NCBI GenBank assembly: GCA_003647525.1
Contig: QMMZ01000071.1
Location: 1 to 7,932 of the forward strand
From: Deltaproteobacteria bacterium
Lineage (GTDB): Bacteria > Desulfobacterota > Desulfobacteria > Desulfobacterales > ETH-SRB1
Direction: 5' to 3'
DNA: 7,932 nt
Shown piece after piece: positions 1-7,114 of the stretch. The notes under the pieces were generated by a model. The model was given only the letters and a program-made list of their open reading frames with translations. It made no database searches and had not been told where the DNA came from. How positions within the stretch are numbered: position 1 is the first letter of the stretch; each line of letters opens with the position of its first letter. The position numbers and the translations under genes are program-made.

Positions 1-132
1 AAACTGAACCGTTACGGTAATAAAAAATATAAAGAAATTGCAGAATTATTAAGCATTTCCGTTAAAACAGTCGAAGCACATATTGGAAAGGCCTTATCTG
101 TTATGCGCCTTGAATTAAAAGACTGGCTTTAA
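1..132 (+). CDS. ECF sigma factor (FecI-like), C-terminal fragment
   Basis: Frame 1 is open from the first base to TAA at 130-132 and gives 43 residues; the 5' part lies outside the window. The visible segment is a sigma region 4.2 helix-turn-helix: YKEIAELL, the turn SISVKTVEAHI, then the recognition helix running into GKALSVMRLEL. The form EIAELLSISVKTVEAHIGKAL is typical of Bacteroidota ECF sigma factors that sit beside FecR-like anti-sigma genes, and such a gene begins 73 nt downstream. Expected role: recognition of the -35 element at the promoter of the downstream susC/susD pair, with activity held by the anti-sigma factor until the transporter signals. A LuxR-type response regulator has a similar HTH, but the fecR-susC order makes a sigma factor much more likely. 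Region 2 cannot be checked. Confidence 0.88.
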   Translation, partial: KLNRYGNKKYKEIAELLSISVKTVEAHIGKALSVMRLELKDWL

Positions 133-205
133 CAACCGGCCGACGTTTTTTTAGAATAGGGTATTTTTTTTTTGAATCGTCTTATAATTAACAAGCTAAT
201 ATTTT

Positions 206-1288
206 ATGAGTAGTATTGATAATAACGGTATAGACACCGTGTTTTATGAAAATGCCGGCAGATACCTGTCAGGTGAAATGAATAAAGAACAAGCTGAGAA
301 TTTTAAAGATTTTTGTGCCAGCAATGAATTGTTATCTGAGGAACTTAAGAAAATACAAAATATTTGGAATACCACCGCCGAAATAGGTGAAAGGGGAGAT
401 ATTAGTATTGAAAGAGCTTTGAATAAGGTAAAAAGGAAAGTACATTTTTTTGCAAAAAGGAATTTTATGTTTTACCTGCAAAAAGTTGCTGCTGTACTTT
501 TTATTCCTTTACTACTTGCAAGCCTTTTATTTTACTATACAAGTGTCCCTTCAAAAGATCAAAAATCCGTATATAATGAGCTGGATAATGCGTATGGCAC
601 CATTTCCAAAATTACCTTACCTGATGGAACAAAAGTCTGGCTTAATTCAGGGAGTCATTTTAAATACCCTGCTTTTTTCACAGGAAAAAACCGGAAAGTT
701 CATCTTTCCGGAGAAGCATATTTTGAAGTAGCAGAGAACAAAAAGAAACCCTTTATTGTAAATGTTTCTGATATTAATGTTGTTGCTACAGGTACTGTTT
801 TTAGCGTGATGGCCTATGATGATGATGCAACCATAGAAGCCACCCTGGCAAGCGGAAAAATCTTTTTAGCCAAAGAATCAGGAGGAAATAAACTGAAGAC
901 CATTGCATCTGTTAAACCTGGTCAGAAAGCAATCCTGGATAAAGAAAAAAAGATAATCAATATTAATAAAGCAAATTGTGATAAAGTTTTTGCCTGGAAA
1001 AACGGGAAACTCATTTTTATGGATGACCCTATGGATGTAGTTATTAAAAAGTTAAACAGATGGTATAATACAGATATTATTTTGATAGATAAGGAGTTGA
1101 AGAACTATCGCTATACGGCTACTTTTACAGATGAAACCCTGTCTCAGGTTCTGGAACTTCTTGAATGCTCAGCCCCTATTACATATAAGTATTACAATAG
1201 AAAAAAACTACCGGATAGTACCTTTTCAAAAGCAAAAGTGGAAATCAGAATGCGTCCTGACATAAAAAGAAAAACGAAACCATATTAA
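206..1288 (+). CDS. FecR-like anti-sigma factor, inner-membrane signal transducer
   Basis: This 360-residue protein has the standard Bacteroidota FecR architecture. Residues 1-85 are a cytoplasmic, mostly helical segment expected to bind the sigma factor; it includes the conserved-looking Trp54 in IQNIWN. One hydrophobic membrane span lies at about 90-111. The periplasmic FecR domain covers about 128-222, with LPDGTKVWLNSGS (138-150), LSGEAYFEVAE (167-177) and the TGTVFSV strand (195-201). A DUF4974-like domain covers about 267-335 (KLIFMDDPMDVVIKKLNRWY); it is related in fold to STN modules and is thought to contact the transporter's N-terminal domain. A basic tail ends the protein. The ATG at 206 has no Shine-Dalgarno sequence, which is normal for the phylum, and the protein opens with the usual short polar N-terminus. 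The gene probably belongs to the sigma factor's transcription unit. Whether it acts as a pure inhibitor or also as a co-activator cannot be told from sequence. Confidence 0.93.
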   Translation: MSSIDNNGIDTVFYENAGRYLSGEMNKEQAENFKDFCASNELLSEELKKIQNIWNTTAEIGERGDISIERALNKVKRKVHFFAKRNFMFYLQKVAAVLFIPLLLASLLFYYTSVPSKDQKSVYNELDNAYGTISKITLPDGTKVWLNSGSHFKYPAFFTGKNRKVHLSGEAYFEVAENKKKPFIVNVSDINVVATGTVFSVMAYDDDATIEATLASGKIFLAKESGGNKLKTIASVKPGQKAILDKEKKIININKANCDKVFAWKNGKLIFMDDPMDVVIKKLNRWYNTDIILIDKELKNYRYTATFTDETLSQVLELLECSAPITYKYYNRKKLPDSTFSKAKVEIRMRPDIKRKTKPY

Positions 1289-1485
1289 TTTACTTTATAT
1301 AATTACCCTAAAAACCTGATTTGCCTATGAAAAAAACCTTCAAGTAAAAACCCTGTCTATTACTGGGCTATAAGAAAGACAGGAAAGTGCGCCAACACTT
1401 TCCCGCCTGTTCAGTAATTTACCCATCTTTCCTATGGGCACGTTTTAGATTTAAATAGTATTAGAAACCTAAACATTACAAAATT
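1289..1485 (+). promoter_or_regulatory. Leader / promoter region of the susC-susD unit
   Basis: This 197-nt gap separates the anti-sigma gene from the susC-like gene and should hold the ECF-sigma-dependent promoter. I see no good match to the Bacteroidota housekeeping pattern (TTTG, about 19 nt, TANNTTTG), which fits an alternative sigma but does not prove it. A six-codon open frame, MKKTFK, lies at 1327-1347. Several inverted repeats share one segment: CCTGTCT (1352-1358) with AGACAGG (1377-1383); GGAAAGTG (1382-1389) with CACTTTCC (1396-1403); AGGAAAG (1381-1387) with CTTTCCT (1427-1433). A further small stem is CCCAT/ATGGG (1422-1438). The last 40 nt before the ATG are A/T-rich. The transcription start is unknown, so part of this may be untranscribed. 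Confidence 0.5.
1378..1411 (+). other. Stem-loop in the susC leader
   Basis: GGAAAGTG (1382-1389) and CACTTTCC (1396-1403) form a perfect 8-bp stem around the 6-nt loop CGCCAA. In an alternative pairing, GACAGG (1378-1383) pairs with CCTGTT (1406-1411), with one terminal G-U, stacked on AAAGTG/CACTTT and leaving CCCG (1402-1405) bulged. No U-run follows, so it is not a conventional intrinsic terminator. It could be an mRNA leader structure, a binding site for a regulatory RNA or protein, or a DNA operator-like palindrome. The pairing is seen in the sequence; the role is unknown. Confidence 0.45.
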
Positions 1486-4400
1486 ATGAAAAAAAATGAA
1501 TCTGGTATCGGAATGATCCTGAAAAGGTATTATTCCTCAAAATTTAACAAGATTATGAGATTGAGCCTGTTGTTTTTCTTCGTTGGAGTATTTAATTTAA
1601 TTGCTTCAAATTCTTATTCCCAAAATACGAGAATTTCGCTGGATATTAATCAAACCGCTATAAGTGAGGTACTCAGTGAAATAGAATTACAAAGTGAGTT
1701 TTATTTTCTGTACAATAATAAACTGGTAGATGTTAGCAGGAAGGTTGACATTCACGTTGAAAATAAGAAAATAAAAAATATTTTGAATGACCTGTTAGCT
1801 GAGACTGATGTTAGTTATGTGGTTATGGACCGTCAGATCGTCTTATCACCTAAATACATGATAACTAAGGCGATTGGGAAAAAACAGGTTTTACAACAAA
1901 ATCAAATTACCATAACCGGAAAGGTAACTGATGAAACCGGATCTTCTATACCAGGGGTTAACATTGCCATTAAAGGAACCTCAATAGGAACTATAACAAA
2001 TGTAGATGGGAACTATAACCTTCAGATTGATGAACCGGGTGCAGTTTTGGTTTTTTCTTTTGTTGGTTATACAAGTCAGGAGATTACAGTTGGAAATCAA
2101 ACGACAATTAACGTTACTTTGGTTGAGACAGCCGTTAGCATTGATGAGGTAGTAACCATCGGTTATGGTACAATGAAAAAATTAGATCTTACCGGAGCAG
2201 TTAGTAATATTAAAATGGACGAAGTTCTTGGTAACAGACCTGTAAATACAATAGCTGAAGCCATTCAGGGAGCTTCTCCCGGTTTAGTAATTATAAATAG
2301 TTCAGGACAACCTGACGAACAATTTAGCTATAATATTCGTGGTGCTACCAGTATCAATGGGGGCCAACCTCTTTTTCTTGTAGATAATATACCTATGGAT
2401 ATTAACTTGCTAAATCCCTCCGATATTGAAAGTGTTACTGTCCTGAAAGATGCTGCGGCATCGTCAATATATGGTTCAAGAGCTGCTTTTGGGGTTGTAC
2501 TGATAACAACAAAAAAAGCAGGCTTTAATGATAAATTATCTGTACATTATGATAATAACTTTGCCTTTTCTGCTCCGGAAGAATTACCAGTAAGATCAAG
2601 TATTCGGGAAATTATTAGAGCTGCACGTGTTTTAGGGGAAACAGAAGGTTTTACTTATTCCGACTATGATCTTGACATATGGGAGGAAGAATTAAACAAA
2701 TATGAAGCTAATCCATCTTTATTTCCGGATGGGTTCTCGGAAGTAGATGGAGTAAATTACTCTTTAAGAGAGTATGACGAATTTGGAGATATGATGGATA
2801 AACATGGTTTTAGACAACAACATAACTTATCATTCACTGGTGGCACAGATAAGGTTGCTTACCGGCTTGGATTAGGATATATGAATGAGGATGGTATTTT
2901 AGTAGCAGATAAAGACAAATATGTTAAAACCAATATTTCAGCCTATATAACATCTAAAATATTTGATTGGTTTACGGCAGAAATTGATTTCATGTACAAT
3001 ACATCAGAAACAACAATTCCAGGGCAAAGTAGTTTTGGTACTTTTGGCCTGACAATTATTCATCCGTCTCATGCTCCAATAGGTTATTACGACTATAATG
3101 GAGAATCAGTACCCTACCAAACTTCAAGAAATATTACCGACTTAGACGGAATAAATTCCCTAAGGAATAGTAATATGCGCCTTTTTGGAAAAACAACTAT
3201 GAATTTGTTTAAAGGTTTTACTCTTATTTCTGAGTGGACTTATAATAAATCTATTAATAGGAATGAAGATCTTGATAAAGTTTATATAACAATAAGTCCC
3301 AGAGTCTTTCAACCCACACTATCCAGAACAAGTTCTTCTTTGCGATTACAAAATTATTTTCTTGATTATTATGCAATCAATGCCTATGCATCATACGAAT
3401 ATGGCATTTCTGGCTTAAATATGAAATTTTTAGCAGGGTATAACATGGAAAGTAGTAATTCTTCCCAATTATGGGCAGTGGGAACCAATTTGATGAATCA
3501 GGATTTACCTTCACTCTCAACAGCAATCGATGATCCTATGCAAGGCGATAGTTATGCGGAATTTGCCACTTATGGTTTTTTCTTTCGGGCAAATTTTTCC
3601 TATTTAGACAGGTATCTTTTAGAAATCAATGGTCGTTACGATGGGTCTTCTAAATTTCCGGAAGGTCACAGGTTTGGTTTTTTCCCTTCCGTATCTGCCG
3701 GATGGAGAATTTCCGAAGAGCCGTTTATGGAATCAATAAAATCTGTAATTTCAAATCTAAAATTCAGGGTTTCATATGGCTCTATTGGGAATCAGGCCAT
3801 TCCTAATTACTCTTATATTCCATCTATGGATGCTTACGATACGCATTGGATTGTTAGTGGGGCTGATATGAAATCTATTAGACCTCCGGCTTTAGTGAGT
3901 TCTTCATTTACATGGGAAAAGGTGCAAACTGCTAACATAGGTTTAGATTTAAGCCTTTTCCATAATAAATTTAACCTGGCTTTTGATACATACCAAAGAG
4001 CAACTATTGGAATGTTGACTCAAGGTATGGAACTGCCTGCAACTATAGGTGCGCCTGCACCTCAGCAAAATGTTGCTGACCTTATGGCAGCTGGTTGGGA
4101 ATTACAAGTGGAATGGAGGGACAATATTGGAAATAACTTCAGATATAATATTGGATTTAACCTTTATGATTCAGAGTCAAAAATCACCAAGTTTGACAAT
4201 GAGGTGGGATTGCTTAGCAACTACAGAGTTGGACAAGTTTTAGGAGAAATCTGGGGATATACTACTGACAGATTCTTCACAGAGGATGATTTTGATACAG
4301 ATGGAAGAGTTAAAGAAGGGATACCTTCATTACCAGGTGCTGCAAATATACCCGGTGATATCGTTTATAAGGATTATAACGGTGATGGTATAATTAATAA

Positions 4401-4932
4401 TGGTGACAATACCGAAGCAAATCCTGGAGACCTGGTGATTCTTGGCAACAAAAACAGACGTTATCAATATGGAATCACAGCCGGATTAGGCTGGAAAAGC
4501 TTTGATTTGTCGTTATTTTTAACAGGCGTTGGAAAGCGTGACTTATGGAGGTCAGGCACAATGATATTTCCCTTTAGCTATGAATGGGGTACAATATTTG
4601 CCGATCTCGAAAATTATTGGACACCTGATAATAGAGATGCGTTCTATCCTGTTCTTAGATATTCGAAAAACTATAATAGCCAGGTACAGTCAAAATACCT
4701 TCAGGATGGTTCATACATAAAACTCAGAAATATTTCTTTAAGTTATAGAGTTCCGAAAAAAATTCTTTCAAAAGCAAGAATTAGTGATCTTTCGGTCTTT
4801 GTAAGCGGAGAAAATTTATGGACAAAAAACCTTATGAATAACGGGTTGGACCCTGAAATGAAAGATGTACAATTAGGTTGGAACTATCCATTTATGAAAA
4901 AAATATCTTTTGGGATGAACGTAACATTTTAA
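1486..4932 (+). CDS. SusC-like TonB-dependent outer-membrane glycan transporter with STN signalling domain
   Basis: This 1148-residue protein is the barrel of a SusCD complex, importing oligosaccharides across the outer membrane with TonB energy. In order: a long signal peptide (about 1-46; KIMRLSLLFFF core, then SNSYSQ); an STN domain (about 50-121), the module that transducer-type TonB receptors use to contact a FecR protein; a carboxypeptidase-D-regulatory-like domain (about 142-213, starting ITGKVTDETG); a TonB-box-like segment DEVVTIGYGT (220-229); the plug (about 234-345) with the SusC signature LKDAAASSIYGSRAAFGVVL; then the beta-barrel. A Ca-loop-like YKDYNGDGIINNGD lies at 961-974, and the C-terminal VTF suits outer-membrane assembly. 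An internal Met24 could also start translation, but the MKK...KIMRL form is usual for STN-bearing family members, so 1486 is preferred. The susD-like gene follows after 51 nt, so the two are probably cotranscribed. The STN domain matches the upstream sigma/anti-sigma pair. The substrate is not deducible. Confidence 0.96.
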   Translation: MKKNESGIGMILKRYYSSKFNKIMRLSLLFFFVGVFNLIASNSYSQNTRISLDINQTAISEVLSEIELQSEFYFLYNNKLVDVSRKVDIHVENKKIKNILNDLLAETDVSYVVMDRQIVLSPKYMITKAIGKKQVLQQNQITITGKVTDETGSSIPGVNIAIKGTSIGTITNVDGNYNLQIDEPGAVLVFSFVGYTSQEITVGNQTTINVTLVETAVSIDEVVTIGYGTMKKLDLTGAVSNIKMDEVLGNRPVNTIAEAIQGASPGLVIINSSGQPDEQFSYNIRGATSINGGQPLFLVDNIPMDINLLNPSDIESVTVLKDAAASSIYGSRAAFGVVLITTKKAGFNDKLSVHYDNNFAFSAPEELPVRSSIREIIRAARVLGETEGFTYSDYDLDIWEEELNKYEANPSLFPDGFSEVDGVNYSLREYDEFGDMMDKHGFRQQHNLSFTGGTDKVAYRLGLGYMNEDGILVADKDKYVKTNISAYITSKIFDWFTAEIDFMYNTSETTIPGQSSFGTFGLTIIHPSHAPIGYYDYNGESVPYQTSRNITDLDGINSLRNSNMRLFGKTTMNLFKGFTLISEWTYNKSINRNEDLDKVYITISPRVFQPTLSRTSSSLRLQNYFLDYYAINAYASYEYGISGLNMKFLAGYNMESSNSSQLWAVGTNLMNQDLPSLSTAIDDPMQGDSYAEFATYGFFFRANFSYLDRYLLEINGRYDGSSKFPEGHRFGFFPSVSAGWRISEEPFMESIKSVISNLKFRVSYGSIGNQAIPNYSYIPSMDAYDTHWIVSGADMKSIRPPALVSSSFTWEKVQTANIGLDLSLFHNKFNLAFDTYQRATIGMLTQGMELPATIGAPAPQQNVADLMAAGWELQVEWRDNIGNNFRYNIGFNLYDSESKITKFDNEVGLLSNYRVGQVLGEIWGYTTDRFFTEDDFDTDGRVKEGIPSLPGAANIPGDIVYKDYNGDGIINNGDNTEANPGDLVILGNKNRRYQYGITAGLGWKSFDLSLFLTGVGKRDLWRSGTMIFPFSYEWGTIFADLENYWTPDNRDAFYPVLRYSKNYNSQVQSKYLQDGSYIKLRNISLSYRVPKKILSKARISDLSVFVSGENLWTKNLMNNGLDPEMKDVQLGWNYPFMKKISFGMNVTF

Positions 4933-4983
4933 ACTTGATTTAATGATAAAATGATTCAATAATTTTATTAAAAACTTTTAGTC

Positions 4984-6807
4984 ATGAAAATAAAACAAAC
5001 ATATATATACACTGTTATTGTTCTAATTATAATTTTTTCTGGTTGTACTAAAGAATTTCTGAATAAAACACCATTGGATTCACAGACTGAAGAAACAGCT
5101 TTTAAAACGGATGAGAATTTCCGCACCTATTCATGGAGTTTATATTCAATTCTTTATCGTAACTATTCACCAACTGATTCATATCAGGATGAAAATCGAT
5201 CTGATGATATGTATGATTGGAGAAGTGGCATTAACTCTTGGGCCATAGGGGATATGATAGTGCCAGCATCATCTGGGAGCTGGGTAAATGATTTTGCATA
5301 TATCAGGAAAGTGAACTTAATGTTAGATAATATAGAAAGTTCCGAATTAAATGAAACTAAAAAAAACCATTGGAGATCAGTCGGATATTTTTTCAGGGCT
5401 TATAAGTATTTTCAAATGGTGAGGAAGTATGGGGATGTGCAATGGATAGAACATGTTCTTTCTGATATTGATGAAGAAGTATATAAACCAAGAGATCCCA
5501 GAAATACGGTAACGGCCAAGATTCTTGAAAATCTGGAATTTGCGTTGGCAAACATCGAGGATGCCTCGGTAATTGAGAATAATATAAACAAAGATGTTAT
5601 CAGGGGGTTCATTTCAAGATTTGGATTATTTGAGGGAACCTGGAGAAAGTATCATGGTCTTGGTGAAGAAGACATATATTTACAAGCCTGTGTTACTGCC
5701 TCTGAGGTATTACTACAAAATCATCCCACCCTACACGATCATTACGATGAATTATGGAATTTAGAGGATCTTATTGGTCTGGACGGAATATTATTATGCA
5801 GAAGTTATGTTAAAGACAAAGTTACTCAAGGTGCAACCCGGGGCGCAAGATCTTCATCAAACAGAAGCGAGCATACAAAGGATATGATCAATAGCTATTT
5901 ATGCTCAAATGGAAGAACTATTGAAGCTAACGATCGCATGACGGATGAGCCAAATCCCTATATTGAATTCAGGGACCGTGACTATAGACTTTATTTTTCT
6001 TGTAGTCCACCATATCGGGTAGAGGTAGTTGATAAAAAGGGATGGCAAGAAATAGGAGTGGTTGATGGCGTTGATCATTCTGAATATATCAGATTGTTAG
6101 AACAGATATCAGGGGATGGGTTTAAAAAATTGCCCATACAGAATTATAATGGTTTTGTTAAACAGGGCGAACCTTCTTTTCTAAAGAATAAAAATGGTTA
6201 CGGTTTTTGTTCATCACAAGCAGGCTACTATACATGGAAATTTTATAATGAAAATATTGATGCTACAACATATACTTCAGGTACTAATGATATGCCGATA
6301 TTCAGAATGGGTGAAATCCTGATTAATTATGCCGAAGCCATGAAAGAACTTGGATTATTTGATCAAACGGTTGCCGATGCTACCATTAATAAATTGAGAG
6401 CAAGGGCTCATATTGCAGATATGGCAGTTGGTGATATTGATGGCAATTTTGATGTAAATCGCGACCCGGATGTCGACCCTGTAATGTGGGAGATAAGAAG
6501 AGAACGGCGCATTGAATTGTTTGGTGAAGGATTTCGTTTTCATGATTTAAGAAGGTGGAAGAAAGGAAGCTATATCATTAAAATAAAAGTCGGTGCCTAT
6601 ATAGAAGATAAAGAAGAAGTGAAGCCTTATCGGATTTTACTGGATAAAGTTGCCATAGAAGGTGGCGGTTCTACCGGATTTGCTGAAACGAGTTCAGTAA
6701 AACCCCAAAGTTCATGGCCCGAATATTATTACTTATATCCTATTCCGACAGATCAGCTTCTTTTAAATGAGAATTTGACACAAAATCCCGGATGGGAGAC
6801 CCCATAA
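4984..6807 (+). CDS. SusD/RagB-like surface glycan-binding lipoprotein
   Basis: This 607-residue protein is the lid of the SusCD transporter, binding glycan at the cell surface and opening over the SusC barrel. The N-terminus is a lipoprotein signal: hydrophobic YTVIVLIIIF, then the lipobox FSGC with Cys21 as the lipidated residue. TKEFLNKTPLDSQTEETAF (22-40) is the usual SusD start. The TPR-like N-terminal domain includes GYFFRAYKYFQMVRKYGDV (134-152). The C-terminal SusD domain shows FRMGEILINYAEAMKELG (440-457), WEIRRERRIELFGEGFRFHD (502-521) followed by LRRWK, and the terminal YYYLYPIPTDQLLLN segment followed by NPGW. The aromatic-rich stretch at about 48-107 is a plausible source of sugar-stacking residues, though ligand contacts cannot be assigned. 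It lies 51 nt after the susC-like gene and ends 26 nt before a strong terminator, so it is probably the last gene of that transcript. Length is slightly above the common 500-600 range. Confidence 0.96.
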   Translation: MKIKQTYIYTVIVLIIIFSGCTKEFLNKTPLDSQTEETAFKTDENFRTYSWSLYSILYRNYSPTDSYQDENRSDDMYDWRSGINSWAIGDMIVPASSGSWVNDFAYIRKVNLMLDNIESSELNETKKNHWRSVGYFFRAYKYFQMVRKYGDVQWIEHVLSDIDEEVYKPRDPRNTVTAKILENLEFALANIEDASVIENNINKDVIRGFISRFGLFEGTWRKYHGLGEEDIYLQACVTASEVLLQNHPTLHDHYDELWNLEDLIGLDGILLCRSYVKDKVTQGATRGARSSSNRSEHTKDMINSYLCSNGRTIEANDRMTDEPNPYIEFRDRDYRLYFSCSPPYRVEVVDKKGWQEIGVVDGVDHSEYIRLLEQISGDGFKKLPIQNYNGFVKQGEPSFLKNKNGYGFCSSQAGYYTWKFYNENIDATTYTSGTNDMPIFRMGEILINYAEAMKELGLFDQTVADATINKLRARAHIADMAVGDIDGNFDVNRDPDVDPVMWEIRRERRIELFGEGFRFHDLRRWKKGSYIIKIKVGAYIEDKEEVKPYRILLDKVAIEGGGSTGFAETSSVKPQSSWPEYYYLYPIPTDQLLLNENLTQNPGWETP

Positions 6808-6833
6808 GGGGGATAGTGATTAATTCCTTTTAG

Positions 6834-6866
6834 AAAAGTATCCGGAATTACCGGATACTTTTTATT
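6834..6866 (+). terminator. Intrinsic terminator after the susD-like gene
   Basis: AAAAGTATCCGG (6834-6845) and CCGGATACTTTT (6851-6862) form a perfect 12-bp stem around the 5-nt loop AATTA, followed by T-rich TATT. The A-run before and T-run after the GC core make it potentially bidirectional. It lies 26 nt after the susD-like stop and should end the susC-susD transcript, or strongly reduce read-through into the sulfatase gene. Confidence 0.88.
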
Positions 6867-7114
6867 ATAAGAATGAAAGACAAAATGAAAGCAATTTATA
6901 ATAGTAACCGAATGCTCTCAAATGAAAATATTTGATCTTTTTTATTTTTTCATTTTGTAAGTTCTTGAAAAAATTATTAGTGTTTTATCAGATAAGTTAC
7001 GATACTAAGAGAACATAACCTTGATTCTGGAACTTACGGAATGGACTATCATTTTTTTCATTACTCCGAGGATATTATTATATAGAATGTTGAATGGATA
7101 TAAATGAAAGAAAC
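6867..7114 (+). other. Non-coding, AT-rich upstream region of the sulfatase gene
   Basis: About 250 nt lie between the terminator and the sulfatase start. I find no convincing gene on either strand; the open frames are about 20-30 codons and have no recognisable content. The region should contain the sulfatase promoter because a strong terminator precedes it. The best partial match to the Bacteroidota housekeeping pattern is TTTG at 6954-6957, then 20 nt, then TAGTGTTT at 6978-6985, which agrees only in part with TANNTTTG. Just before the sulfatase ATG are two tiny frames, MLNGYK (7087-7107) and MKET (7104-7118), whose stops overlap the next ATG. Confidence 0.45.

Noticed and set aside
450..731. 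93-codon plus-strand open frame inside the anti-sigma gene
   Set aside because: It is an out-of-frame shadow of a well-supported FecR-like coding sequence and its translation has no recognisable content.
4049..4243. 64-codon plus-strand open frame inside the susC-like gene
   Set aside because: It lies wholly within the beta-barrel coding region in another frame, with no motif or signal.
5412..5612. 66-codon minus-strand open frame inside the susD-like gene
   Set aside because: It is antisense to a conserved SusD segment, with no supporting start context or domain.
6433..6480. Acidic segment with repeated Asp in the SusD-like protein (about residues 484-499)
   Set aside because: It precedes the WEIRRERRIEL motif, where this SusD subgroup often carries a similar Asp-rich stretch, so I do not consider it unusual.
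6355..6543. 62-codon minus-strand open frame inside the susD-like gene
   Set aside because: It is antisense to the conserved RRERRIELFGEGFRF region, and its open state follows from the codon pattern of the real gene.
6873..6935. 20-codon frame starting MKDKMKAIYN after the terminator
   Set aside because: It is short, has no recognisable features, and is expected by chance in AT-rich spacer DNA.
6931..6957. Possible promoter TTTG (6931-6934) with TCATTTTG (6950-6957)
   Set aside because: The spacer is 15 nt, shorter than the usual 19 or so, and the second element lacks the TA; poly-T context makes such matches common.
6957..7037. Inverted repeat GTAAGTTC (6957-6964) / GAACTTAC (7030-7037) upstream of the sulfatase
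   Set aside because: The arms are only 8 bp and 65 nt apart, with nothing linking them to a function; likely chance.
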